A DNA stretch of 64,000 bases, from positions 578,558-642,557 of the forward strand of contig JAJIRX010000681.1 in the NCBI GenBank assembly GCA_023853785.1. Direction: 5' to 3'. Numbering within the stretch: the stretch's first letter is position 1; every line of letters starts with the position of its first letter. Below are positions 1-10,866 of the stretch, piece after piece. Under the pieces are notes generated by a model. It did not search any database. It saw only the letters and a list, made by a program, of their open reading frames with translations, and was not told where the DNA came from. A program made the translations under genes and the position numbers. Origin of the DNA: Psilocybe azurescens. Taxonomy: Eukaryota; Basidiomycota; Agaricomycetes; Agaricales; Agrocybaceae.

Positions 1-1262
1 CAGAATCTCTCTGGCCGCAAACTCATTCTCACCGTTTCTGCGACCAACTTGATTTTGAGGGATGATAATCTGGCAACTGTCGGAGTCTTCTGTCCCTGGA
101 ATTGGGTGTTTAAGGAAGCAGATTGCTCTGACAACCTTGCCTTCTTCGATAACCCTGACCTTTCCACCATCACTGCCATTGCCACCAAAGTAACTAGGGT
201 CACCAATGACTTGCTTGGCCTTTACAGTTTCGCCAGCGCTAGTCACTCCCACAAATTTACCGTCAGAATCCGTGACGATAGCCTCGATTGGCTTGTCCAA
301 CATATAGGTGCCACCATAAATGGCACTCAGTCGAGCGAAAGATTGGGGAAGTTCACCGAGACCATAGAGAGGGTAAATATACGGCGACTTTCCGTACCGA
401 GCCATGGAAGAGGTATACAAAATGATGCGATCGTACGTTGGGCGCGCCGGTTTTGTGATATAGCTATGAAACATAAGAAATGCGGATTATCATTGTGACT
501 TGAGCGGTAATACGCACTCATCGTCCAAGTAAAGTGCCATAGCATGTCCAATGAAATCTTGAGTACCTGGTTCAAGCCCAAACTTCTCGTAGACAGTCTT
601 CATACTATCCCTGTCAAGGTTGAGACCTATTCGAAGATCAATGGCACGAAAACGTAATAAATGATTCGCCTAAGCACCTTGATGTGTGGCAGGGTCTGAA
701 TCTTTCCATCCTTGTAAAAACTCGAAGAATTTTTTGGCCCGTCTCTTCTCAAAGAGACCCATTAAGGGGGATCTCACGGCCTCCATTTCCGTACTGGGCA
801 CCTTCGATATCTTGCCATCGCGATAAACAAAGCTCCCTGCAATCTGTTTGAATTCGAGATATCGAGTGACATCCGTGTGGACGAGGATCTTGGTCAACTC
901 TCCAGAAGCAATGATAAACTTGGGGACGAGGTCGACGGCGTAGTCACGGTCACGACCGAGTTCTGTAGGAGGTGTTTGATCTGGACGGAATTTGCGATAC
1001 AACTTACCGTTCGCGTTGGCTCAGAATAGGGGTTAATCATGAATTATTTGGGCACTACCTGAGTAAGGTTTAAGCTGGCACTATCCCCTCCGTAGTAGTC
1101 ATTTCTATCCATATGAAGGACCTTCTTGCCTTCAACGGAGAGAAGACCTGAAAGAATGCATTCTGTAAGACCAGTGCCCAACACGATAACCTAGAGGTCG
1201 AAGTCAGCATGGTCTTAATCCTTATTACACCATGGTCGACTTACGTCGTATTTTTCATCCAT
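1..1262 (-). CDS. GDI1: Rab GDP-dissociation inhibitor, 3' part beyond window
   Basis: GDI extracts prenylated, GDP-bound Rab/Ypt GTPases from membranes and recycles them through the cytosol. I read exons 1262-1245, 1190-1059, 1002-678, 626-518 and 463-33. Exon 1 holds only MDEKYD, followed by VIVLGTG, the dinucleotide-binding-like start of the family. The Rab-binding core includes [18 protein letters not shown] and [14 protein letters not shown]. Exon 5 carries [18 protein letters not shown], which is near-invariant in GDIs. Bases 1-32 look like the next intron (donor GTGAGA after base 33), so the C-terminal part lies outside the window. The start was chosen because the spliced N-terminus matches the family exactly. 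All splice phases agree and no frame break was seen. Confidence 0.96.
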
Positions 1263-1655
1263 AGATAGTGATTTCTGATAGGTAGATGCTGCAGAGAATG
1301 GTAAGAAGTAGTGTTAAATGAGGGAATCGTTGTTGTGGTTAGCCGCTTTATCGATCTCCTAACAGGTGGAGTGACGGCAGCTCACGTGAGCCTTGAGCTT
1401 GAGGGTTGAAGGTTGGTTTGTAACTTAAAATCATAATGGCCAACAGGTTACAGAAATTAATTGCATGCAAAAATGTCAATAGAATGCAGATATGTACAGT
1501 AAAATAAGCACAGACAGATGTATTATGAAGTCTCAATCTGTTCTTGACAAGAAATTAGAACCCAAGATGGACAGAAGAATTTCGACAACTATCTACGACT
1601 TCTATATGTAGTATACGTCTCAATCAATCATCAATCAATTCGAACTTGAATTCAT
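1263..1655. promoter_or_regulatory. GDI1 upstream region with E-box palindrome
   Basis: This 393-nt stretch separates the GDI1 start from the stop of the next minus-strand gene. It contains no convincing reading frame. At 1380-1391 there is a perfect 12-nt palindrome, GCTCACGTGAGC, centred on CACGTG about 120 nt upstream of the GDI1 ATG. Basic helix-loop-helix factors of the Cbf1/USF type bind such sites; a role here is inference. Confidence 0.5.
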
Positions 1656-3544
1656 CTACTCAGCCCTCCCTCGTTTAACGAAAGAATCTTCGTTCGAGTC
1701 GTAGTTAAACTTCCGTTTGGCTTTGGGAGGAGTTCGTGTCGGTCGAGCACATTGTATTGACAGCACAGTCGCTTTAGTCCCCTCATTGCGGAATCTCTTG
1801 ACTAATTTTCTCAAAGCTAGTTGCTGTGAATCAGTGGTGGCTATATGGAGTACAAGCAAAGAGCTTACGTCGTTCATTTTTACGGTAGTATTCTGCCCAT
1901 GATTTGGCAGACCTTTGAGGATACTAAAACATGTAATTAGTTGTCGCTGAAGCTTCCTAGCTGTCTGATGTACAGCACCTTTTCATGGTAAGGCTCCCAC
2001 CGGTCCTTGGAATTTGCATTATCCCAGTTGGAAAATGCAGCAATATATTTGGCAGTGACATAAAGATCTGCATCATTGAATGGAGCACCTCTTTCTCCCA
2101 TTTCTTTATCAGAATAATGGCGTATGGGAGTTTCGTCGGAGTCGTCGGAGTCGTCTTCGGGCTCCTCATTCTGGTTGCCAGCGTCGGATTCTTCATCACC
2201 AGACTCTTCGCTTGTGGTAATATCTTTATATTTTGGTCTCCGTCTGGGAGTGGCGTCCTCTTCTTCACTCGAACTTGAGTCACCAGAATCATACTCTTCG
2301 CCTCGGGCAGCCGCCAGTATTTTATCCGGCACATCGTGATTATTTGACCAGTGGGAAGCCCATGACTGAGCAGTATGATGAGGAGCCTAAACAATGAAGA
2401 GTATTGTACGAACAGTGGAAGGAATTACAAATTACCTTTTGTGCTAGAAGTTCGCATATCTCATGCCTTGTGAGAGACGGATCCTTTTTCAAACGCCACC
2501 CAACGAACTCGATGAAAAATTCACGGTCCTCGTTCGTATATTTATTACCTCGCCCGCGATGGGGAATAACATTGGTAGGAGGACTAGGTGAGCGCGATGG
2601 TGGGTCGGGTATCTTTATGTCAGCATTGGGTGCAGGAAGGCGGCCACCAAAAACAGGTGACGGTGCCGTGAGACTGTTTATGGTACTTCTACGACCTGGT
2701 TGTGGTTGATCTTTTGTTGTAATTGGCGGCGTTGATTGGCTGGACTTCTTTTGAGGACGTTTACCAGACGGGGCTGAGATAGAAACACGAGAAAACGAGT
2801 TTTGAGGAGAAGGTTCGCGCTTGAAGGTAGCAGGTGAAGGTTTTTTTGCTGTTGGTAACGATGCCTTCAAGTGTTCTGAAGGTGCAGAACGCTTGGTGGT
2901 GCTGGAAGATGCCTCTTTTTCCTTCTGAAGGCACATCGATATCCATGCATCGAGACGAATTCGATTATCTAGATAATAATCCTTCCAAAGGCTTGCAGAA
3001 TGTCCATTTTTCTAGTTTGATCAGTTAGTGTGGATACTTATAGCCTTAAAGAGAACATAAATACCCCATGCAAACTATTCAAAGCATCTTTATAGCTTTC
3101 CTGTCGTCTTGCACTGCTGAGCAGTTTAGTGAGGAGGGTGGGTTCATCGGCTGGTTCTACTGGAGCGGACATAGCAAACGCTTCTTGTAGGATATGTGGA
3201 GGTAAATATGGCATATTGAAAGTTCCCATAGGCATAGCATTAGGAAACGTCTGCGAAGGAGGCATCTGGTTTGGCCAAGGGCCTGCGTTAAACTGATGCT
3301 GGTGCTGTAAAGAGACAGGGTTGCCAGTGATTTGCTGATTGTTCATTTGCATGGCAAGATCTTGCCATTGGTTCTGGGGAACATGATGCTGCATTGGCTG
3401 TGATAGATGCTGCTGATGATGGTTTGCAGGGAAAAGAGGTTGACCTGGGCGTTGAGGAACAAAGTCGCTGTAGGTGTCTGAACTTGTTGACGCGACATTA
3501 TTAGAGCGATACCCGTTCATCGCGTGGTGGCCGTCCATGTTCAT
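1656..3544 (-). CDS. Myb/SANT-type DNA-binding protein (Rap1-Myb-like)
   Basis: Putative nuclear DNA-binding protein. The first exon (MNMDGHHAMNG...) is Gln/Pro/Met-rich. A conserved segment follows (SLWKDYYLDNRIRLDAW), then a basic Ser/Pro-rich linker. Two Myb-like units come next: one reads NKYTNEDREFFIEFVGW, then across an intron HHTAQSWASHWSNNHD. The second reads FNDADLYVTAKYIAAF, then across an intron YPQRSAKSWAEYYRKNERR. The trailing W-x-x-x/Y pattern in each is the signature of a Myb third helix. Between them lies an acidic Ser/Glu/Asp-rich stretch. The tail is basic (PPKAKRKFNYDS) and could be a nuclear signal. The paired arrangement resembles Rap1-type Myb domains, but no BRCT or RCT domain was recognised, so a telomeric role is only a suggestion. 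Confidence 0.72.
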
Positions 3545-3882
3545 GGATGAAGCGGATGTTCAAGAGCAATTGGATGCCAGAAAGTATACAAGAATTAAGG
3601 AAAACGTATTTTAAAAAAGTGAAAATAGAAGGGAGATAGAGAGAGGGTATGAAAAAGTAAACGGCCTCGAAGTCTCGAGCTCGACTCTTCAAACAAGCTG
3701 CACTTCAAAATATTTCGCTTCCCACTTGTAATTCAAAGGCCAAGGCACAAAGGCGACGTGCCATTTATACACGTGACTGGTCACGTAGCCTCCCATGTTC
3801 CGGGAGTCCGGGCTCGTTAACTAGATCACCGTCGGAGCATGGTCCATTCTTAAGTAGTAGCTGCGATCTGGTTAATCCCACC
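3545..3882. promoter_or_regulatory. Divergent promoter, Myb gene / MMSDH, with 16-nt palindrome
   Basis: This 338-nt region lies between two start codons facing away from each other. At 3771-3786 there is a perfect inverted repeat, ACGTGAC-TG-GTCACGT, overlapping an E-box CACGTG at 3770-3775. It lies about 100 nt before the MMSDH start and 225 nt before the Myb start. A dimeric bHLH or bZIP factor is a reasonable guess. No TATA box is obvious. Confidence 0.5.
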
Positions 3883-6387
3883 ATGGCAGTCCGCAGATTC
3901 CCGCACCTCAGAGTGCTACGCACAAAGTCATTCCATTCATCTGCCAACTTGAAAGCTCTCAGTGCTTTAGCTCTACCCAAGGCCGAGCAGATTTCAGCTA
4001 ATTGGATAGGTACCAGCGCTACGGGAGGATCAACCAAGAACTTTATAGGCGGAGAATTCGTGGAAAGTCAAAGCAACGAGTGGATTGACGTTCACGATCC
4101 GGTAATACTCTCAAATCTTCGTATTTGTTTTATCCATACCTTACTTCCAGGGACTTCTTTCCGTTTAGTCTTCCCAAACACTCCTTACTCGCGTACCCCA
4201 GACTACCGAGTCTGAGTTTGAAGATGCTGTTGACGCTGCATCGCAAGCCTATAAGACGTGGAGTCGGACAAGCGTTGTCTCGCGTCAGAGATTTGTTCTT
4301 GAGTTCGTCGCTGTGGGCTCCCCGCATTTCAAAAAACCCCGAGAACTTACATTAGGCGCGCAGGCTTCAACACTTGATCCGCCAAAATGCGGATGCCATT
4401 GCAAATAGCATTGTGTTAGAGCAAGGGAAAACTATTGCAGGTTTGTCCTCCCTATTACTGCGGTACTCTTCTTACATTGATTATCACTTTACAGACGCTC
4501 ATGGCGATCTCCTGCGTGGTTTGCAAGTTGTCGAGACCGCAGCGGGTATAACTTCAACACTTCTCGGTGATAAAATTGAAGGTTCCTATAACTTTTCTCT
4601 GAAGCTTGGACTCACTTGATCAGTAATGATAGTTAGTAAAGATATGGATACTGAGGTCAGAAAAGTGCCCCTGGGAGTCTGCGCGAGCATTGCACCTTTC
4701 AACTTTCCTGCGTTGGTCTAATCGCTTTTGGTTCAATTGTGCTTACTAATTCATTGCTTCTACAGTATGATCCCTCTGTGGACTATACCCATGGCCGCTG
4801 TTACAGGAAATACTCTTATCCTGAAACCTTCAGAACGTGATCCAGGAGCCGCCATGATGATCGCAGAACTTTGTCAACGTGCCGGTCTGTAAAAATGCTC
4901 TGTAAAGATATACGATTATCTTATTGTTCAGTAAGGCCTTCCTGCTGGTGTTTTGAACATTATTCATGGCGGTGTGCCCACCGTTAATTCAATATGTGAC
5001 CATCCCGCCATCAAAGCAATCAGCTTCGTAGGAGGCGATCGCGCTGGAAAGCATATATATGAAAGGTGCAACCCTTTAATCATTCAGATTCGTCTGTTTC
5101 TCATCATTAACACAAGAGGGACTCAAAATGGCAAACGTGTTCAGGTGAAGCTGTCTCTCTAAATTTTTTACAAGTATTCTTATCCTGTTAACTAGGCCAA
5201 TCTCGGGGCCAAGAATCATGCCATTTTGATGCCAGACGGTTCGTTCTTCAAGCCGTTTGGATTACAATGCTCACACAGTCTACAGCCAACAAAAACCTTG
5301 CGATCAATTCAATTGTTGGAGCAGCTTTTGGAGGTAAGCCGACTTTTATTGTACTTTTATAATACACTGATGTTCCCGAAGCTGCTGGACAGCGCTGTAT
5401 GGCTATTTCTGTTGGTAAGTTGTGGCAATAATTCTCATATTCTTATGCGATGTATCACACCATTTTCAGCGGTGATTGTAGGAGACACTTCGGCGTGGTT
5501 GCCTGGACTTGTGGAACGCGCACAATTGCTCAAAGTCAATGGAGGATTTGAAAAGGGTGCTGACTTGTGAGCATTTACTAATTGATATCAGAAGAAAAAA
5601 GCTTATCACCGTCATATAGGGGACCTTTAATATCTCCAGGGGCTAAGGGCAGGGTTACAGACCTCATCACATCAGCTGAAGCGGATGGTGGTAAGATCAT
5701 TCTGGATGGTCGAAACTTCAAGGCACCAGAATCGTACCCATACGGAAATTTTGTCGGACCTACTATTATTGAAGGTGACACATCCATGAAATGTTACCAG
5801 TAGGCATCCTTTATCGTATTTCTGTCTTTGCTTCAACTCATATTACTCAGAACTGAAATTTTTGGTCCCGTCCTGGTGGTGCTGCAAGCCGATACCTTGG
5901 ATGATGCGATTGAAATCATCAACAATAACCGATATGGAAACGGAGCAGCAATCTTTACACAATCCGGAGCAACTGCAAGACGTTTTGAAACTGAAGTCAA
6001 TGTTGGTCAAGTTGGTATCAATGTCTCAATTCCTGTTCCTCTACCGATGTTTGCTTGGAGTGGTAATAAGGTGACATCTTTCATAGACACCTTAAAAGTT
6101 CCCTGTTGACCTAATTCAATTGTAGGGAAGCGTATTGGGTGATATTGGGTTTTACGGGAAAAGGTAAGAAATTAAAAGTACAGTGGAATGTATACGTGGA
6201 ATATCCGCTGAATATATACACAAACAGCGGTATCAACTTTTATACTCAAAACAAGGTAAGTGTTGCGTGGCGAATGTTTTGTAGAAATTCATGACTCACA
6301 TACATTCTGCAGACGACGACGAGTCTATGGAGAGCTGAGGATGCTGTTGGCAATCGCGCTGCCGTTGATATGCCGACTCACAGCTAA
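3883..6387 (+). CDS. ALDH6A1: Methylmalonate-semialdehyde dehydrogenase (CoA-acylating), mitochondrial
   Basis: This enzyme oxidises methylmalonate or malonate semialdehyde to propionyl- or acetyl-CoA in valine and pyrimidine breakdown. It belongs to the ALDH superfamily and is a mitochondrial matrix enzyme. The N-terminus [17 protein letters not shown] is Arg-rich without acids, like a matrix presequence. [10 protein letters not shown] opens the enzyme. [31 protein letters not shown] and the catalytic-cysteine motif [11 protein letters not shown] (spliced across two introns) are all present, as are [10 protein letters not shown] and the C-terminal NFYTQNKTTT. At least ten small introns are needed and all joints I checked keep phase. 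One donor is followed by AG+A to give R in YERGTQNGK. The gene converges on LTP1, with 82 nt between the stops. No frame break was found. Confidence 0.94.
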
Positions 6388-6469
6388 ATCATCTTTTCCA
6401 ATCGACACATCGTATTCAGGCCATATATTTGATATCTAAGCAATCTATATCCCATTGCAATAATGTCTT

Positions 6470-7193
6470 TTATGACTTCGACGATGCATCCTTTGATGTC
6501 ACCTCGTCAAGGAAGGCATTCGACAATTGGACGCATTGTTGATAAATCTTCTCGAAGCCAGACTGTGGTTGATTGAGAAAAGATACGTGCCGTGAAATTT
6601 GTTAGAAAACGTACCACCCCACCGTAATAAGGGTCCGGAATAGGTTTGTTATCCAAATAAGATCCCCATAGCCGTACTTCGGCGGTAGAGTTGGAGGGCT
6701 TAATGCTATTCAGGTGTCGAAAATTATTCTCGTCAGCTGCAAGAATATGGGTGAACCGGACGAAGTCCGAGGTCAAGACCTGACGAGCGAAGCTGTCTAT
6801 AGGGACATTGTGCTGATGGGTGACACAGACTCAGTTGTATCACATCAAAGTTTTGAGAGATATCTTCTGGGGCTTACTTTCTTGCAAACTGCGACCGTTC
6901 TAGAAATATTGATAAAGTCAAGGCTTGTTCGATCATTTCACGACCATAATTGTCACAGACCTTTCATCCGGTTCTTCACCAACATGATAACCAGCCGTGC
7001 CACAGCTATCGACGACTATATCAAGTCCTCGTTTTTGAGCAATATCTTTCAGTACCGCCTCGCCCATTGGTGAGCGGCATATGTTCCCTGATAAGGTTCG
7101 TCAGCTTGATATACATCGGTGTGTGCATCGAAGAGAGCTCATGCCTAGACATACGACCAATACTTTAATTTCTGGAGATGAATTTGACGACAT
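6470..7193 (-). CDS. LTP1: Low-molecular-weight protein tyrosine phosphatase
   Basis: A cytosolic acid phosphatase acting on phosphotyrosine. The P-loop C-x5-R is spliced together from two exons as CLGNICRSP: the first cysteine codon is near the end of exon 1 (7193-7145), and NICRSPMGEAVLKDIA follows in exon 2. Later come DSCGTAGYHVGEEPDERT, FTHILAADENN and the general-acid loop DPYYGG, then FEKIYQQCVQLSNAFLDEV before TAA. This matches the full length expected of the family (about 160 residues). Intron 1 (7144-7088, 57 nt) starts with GC rather than GT; see the findings. The gene is divergent from the SH3BGR-like gene (168 nt between starts) and convergent with MMSDH. Confidence 0.93.
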
Positions 7194-7361
7194 TACGAGT
7201 GATGGTGCTACAATTGGTTGCAGATCAAAAGTGGTTACCTGTACGATAACGCGGAAACTGTTCGGATGCTGATAGCCACGCCTACCGTTGTACCATAGTA
7301 GTACAACATATGGTTCTGAATATAAATACCAACTACACTTGAACCAAACTATATCCTTGGA
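7194..7361. promoter_or_regulatory. Divergent promoter LTP1 / SH3BGR-like, TATA box at 7321
   Basis: A 168-nt region shared by two head-to-head genes. TATAAATA at 7321-7328 lies 34 nt before the plus-strand ATG, so it probably serves the SH3BGR-like gene with a very short leader. Nothing equivalent was seen for LTP1. Confidence 0.45.
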
Positions 7362-8452
7362 ATGCCTTCACCACCAATAACGCTTTATATGACGACAATT
7401 GCCTCTCAGCCAGCTCTTAGGCAGCGGCAAGGCAAGTCTCTTTCGTACAAGTGCAACACGGCAACTAATCTATCATATATCTTCTGGTAGAGTATATTTT
7501 CCGCATCTTGCAGGTCAAGAAGATACCCTTTAACACCTATGATCTGGCCTCGGATGAAGAAGCAAAGCGCTTATGGAGGAGAAAGGCCCCTCAAGGTGCT
7601 GTCAAAACTTGGCCGCTTCAAACGACTTTGCTAACCGCGCTTGTATAAAGACAAGCAACAACTTCCTGGTATACTTGTTGGTGGGAAGTTCCCCGGTGTA
7701 TGTTACATTTAAACTCTCATAAAATGAAACTGATTCAGGAATTCAGACCTTCGCTGATTTGTGAGCCCTTTGCCTCGCCCCTAATAGTGCGCGCCATGAT
7801 CTAACAATGATCCCTGCCACAGCGAAGATGCAGTCGAGCACGACGAACTGGACATTTTTCTACGACTAAAAGAAAACTGGAATCCTTCCATTGACGAAGA
7901 CAGGCCTCCTCCAGAAGTGAAGCCTGTTGGTATTCCAGGGGCGTCCTCTCCTATGCAAATGACCCCTGATCATCTCAAGAGCAAGATGTTCCCGCAAACT
8001 CCCTCACCTTCTCCCCTCAGAGGCAAAATAGTCCCGGTCAACAAAAGGACCGGTGAGCTTGACATGGGAGACGAGCTAAGTGGCTTCGGACTTCAAGGCG
8101 TAAAGGTCACGAAGGACGAGCTACAAGATTTAATAGCAGAACTGGGTCTGAATGGCGATGAAGCCGGTGATTTGGCTGCGGGTCTAACCGATATGACAAA
8201 TCCTGTTAAAGGGTTGAAATCGAGCAAAAGACATCCAAGGCATTGCCTGTGGAAGGATTAGCCGTAAAGAAAGAGGAAAAGACTCAAAAGATGGAACCAA
8301 CAAATGACGAGGAACCAACATCGAAGGAGGAAACGAGTGAGGAGCGAACATCAGAGAAAGAGACAATTGCAGAAGATACTGAAGCCAACAAGAAAGACGC
8401 CTCCCAGGCAGTCGCAACCAAGATCGAAGATAAACTCGACAATTCTGTATAA
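7362..8452 (+). CDS. SH3BGR-like thioredoxin-fold protein with Glu-rich tail
   Basis: The first ~100 residues have the glutaredoxin-like fold of SH3-binding glutamate-rich proteins: ITLYMTTIASQPALRQRQ, then VKKIPFNTYDLASDEEAKR, LPGILVGGKFPGTF and DFEDAVEHDELDIFLRL. It lacks a CxxC redox pair. A fungal-type extension follows (PSPSPLRGKIVPV, VTKDELQDLIAELGL). Intron 1 (7432-7490) is GC-AG with the strong donor AAG/GCAAGT and joins Q-E-Y-I-F-R in phase. The frame then breaks at 8208-8213: read straight on, it ends about 16 codons later at 8261. One extra base instead gives a Glu/Lys-rich tail (VEIEQKTSKALPVEG...) running to 8452, as expected for this family. The Glu-rich tail is therefore my preferred model. 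Molecular function in fungi is unknown to me. Confidence 0.8.
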
Positions 8453-8653
8453 ACGACCACGAAAGTATAATACTATATCCTACATAGGCCGCAGGGATTT
8501 TTGATACTGGTAGGATAACTGATTCAATGGTTGTAATATTAAAACACGGAAATACAGTGTATTATGTAGATTGTTTTGTTGAAGAGAGAGTCACTAACAC
8601 CAACCTGACTCCTCAGAAGACAGATCGCACCCGGTGGTAGTCGCGGTATGTCA

Positions 8654-9938
8654 TTATTCTTCGTCTGAATGGCGTACAACGGATTTCGAAGAACGTCTTC
8701 GGAGGCCTCTCGTAGGATCTTCGTCTTGTGGGGGTATATTTTGCACACTCTCTTCTAGCTTGATCTTATCAGACGGCGACAATTAGCATATGCGAACTTC
8801 ATTAAAGTGAGCAAAACATTACCGCCTTGTCGTCCGAAGCATTGGTGGACCTGGATCGTCTTCTTCTACTAGTTCTTCGGCCCTCTCTCGGTGGCTGAGA
8901 CTGAGATTCCAGAATGTCTCCAGATGCTAGTCGTTTTGGTTCAATCTTGACTTCAGTCTCGTCATCGTCTTCCTGCGGTGTCGTTAGCAGAAGGGGAAGA
9001 ATGCAAGTACCAAGAATGGTGGTTAAGATACAAATGAAGATGACTGCCGATACCAGAGCGGAGAGCAATGGGAAACGAATCGCCAAACCTCTGAAAAGCA
9101 AAAATAAATAAATAACGGGATGAGGATCTCTTGTGTCTCGAGGACATTCGAAAATCTTACCGAATGCCATGTGGGACGACCAAACCTTGCAGATATGCGG
9201 AAATGACATTCACTTCACGTCCGTAACCCTGACCTAGTGTGGTCCAACCGTCGTGTCGGCCAATTTCGATTTTTGCAGCCAGATTCGACTTCCCAGCAAC
9301 GAAAGACTCCAACAGAGGGACTTTGATTTTCTCATTAGCCTTTCTAGGGATAAAAAAATGCGATTGGGGTGGCAGAGCTATTGCCTTTCATGTTCTTGAG
9401 TCCCCTTCCACGCGAGAAAAATAAAAGGCGCTTACAGGCCTTCGGACATGAGCCAGAGTCCTGTTATTTGGAGTCGACAGTGTCAGAGATGTCATGAAGT
9501 TCCCAAGCACAATATTAGATTCGGTGTAAGGCAGTACAAGGTCGACAGATATATCATATCGCTGGTTAGGGACCAGGGAAGGCAGGGAAGCGAAAGCATA
9601 TGGAGGCATGCCGTCCCTGCAGAACATAAGGTTCAATACAAAGTGATTAGAGCACGCGCTTACCCGTATTGTAGATATAATGGCACCTCCCAGCTAACGG
9701 ATAGACTTGACCATACAACCCAGGCTGCAGACGCAGAAAGGAGGAGGACGAGAGGAATGAACAAGGAGCAGACAAGAAGAGGGACGAGTTTAGGGGCGAA
9801 TGGGCGTACAGCAAGCAGCAGTTTAGAGACTACTGCAATGAATAAGTTGATTGGTGCATTTGCGACTTTCCACAGTAGACTTGGATGCGTTTTGACTGGT
9901 TCTGGCATTGTAAGGACTCTGAAGGAGGAGTTGAGCAC
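8654..9938 (-). CDS. SEI1: Seipin, ER lipid-droplet biogenesis protein
   Basis: Seipin forms ring oligomers in the ER membrane at ER-lipid droplet contacts and controls droplet assembly and triglyceride flow. The N-terminal transmembrane segment (around KLVPLLVCSLFIPLVLLL) leads into the lumenal domain with VPLYLQYG, PYAFASLPSLVPNQRYDISV, LVLPYTESNIVLGNFM and SFVAGKSNLAAKIEIGRHDG. A second membrane segment (FPLLSALVSAVIFICILTTI) precedes a cytosolic tail rich in acidic and Arg/Ser residues, ending RHSDEE. The start at 9938 gives MLNSSFRVLTMPEP; the second ATG at 9908 is an alternative. Only 71 nt separate it from the divergent next gene. A promethin-like gene lies 31 kb away. Confidence 0.9.
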
Positions 9939-10009
9939 ATCACATGTTCCAGTGAACTTGTACGCCGCGCGAGTGCAGCCGCATTAAGCATACTTTGCCA
10001 TCTGCGACC
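9939..10009. promoter_or_regulatory. 71-nt bidirectional promoter
   Basis: The seipin ATG (minus) and the next ATG (plus) are only 71 nt apart, so both 5' leaders and core promoters must overlap or extend into the opposing coding region. No TATA box is visible. Confidence 0.45.
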
Positions 10010-10638
10010 ATGTCGAATATTAAACATCTCCTTGGTCTCCAGCCTCACTCTCCCCGTCTCACCGAATTCCTCTTCTCCATATCACAGCCTGTGGTTCCGG
10101 AAGTCAAGTCATATCCGGATGCTGTCTATTTCAATTACTTTTCTCTTGGTCTAAGCATCTTGTTCTCGCCTAAAGGCGGCTACAAACCAACCACAGGACT
10201 TAATCTAAGTGATCTCAAGAATGATAGTCTTGTCCTGGACAGCATTTACATTTACAATGTGCCAAAACAGACCGAAAACCGAACAAAGGCACATCTTCAT
10301 ATGCTGCCGAGATGGCCTTTTCCACATTCCCCATTTCCCCGCTAATTTTGACGATCGAAACGGTTGCCCATGATAAAGATGGCAAGGAGATCTCTCGCCC
10401 TCCCAATCTCAAAGTCCATCGAGACACAACAGGAAAGGATTTCGTACAGACGTTGGGAGAACCTGATCGGAAAGGTGGAGGAACAGGCCCTTCGTCTGGG
10501 TCTATCGGTATCTGGTGTGAGTGGTCAAAGGATGGAATCATGGTCGAATTTGGAGGCGATGAAGCTAAAGGTCCCCAAGCATGGGAACGAGGCAAGGATG
10601 CCGTTTGGAAAATCATCACTATATTTTCCCCTACCTAG
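10010..10638 (+). CDS. Conserved fungal protein of unknown function
   Basis: I do not recognise a named domain. The first block reads MSNIKHLLGLQPHSPRLTEF, YPDAVYFNYFSLGLSILFSP and a hydrophobic DSIYIYNVP. The second block, in another frame, contains AFSTFPISPLILTIE, TTGKDFVQTLGEPDRKGGG and GSIGIWCEWSKDGIMVEFGG, ending WERGKDAVWKIITIF. Both blocks look strongly conserved (Trp/Gly/Pro-rich, no low complexity), and the second cannot be a shadow frame. One additional A in the run at 10264-10267 joins them as YNVPKTDRKPNKGTSSYAAE, so I treat this as one intronless gene with a sequencing error. The divergent neighbour is seipin; the next gene downstream is also unrecognised. Confidence 0.6.
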
Positions 10639-10866
10639 CGACCCAGGGAAGACCCCTGAAGACCCCTATGTATTATTACTACGACCGTGTAAATGAACAT
10701 GTGGGGCTGCTGACTTCTGTTAACTGCTTTCATCACCTGCCCGCATTATGATGTGACGCATTCGAGCCAATTCAGATTGCTAGAAAATCCATGTGATTCT
10801 GACAATCAGCCAAAAGACCGCAACACATTGGTAAGTATTGACATCCTCTCTTATCCACCACCCACA

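Noticed and set aside
49..498. 149-codon plus-strand frame at the window start
   Set aside because: It is the antisense of GDI1 exon 5, which is clearly coding on the minus strand.
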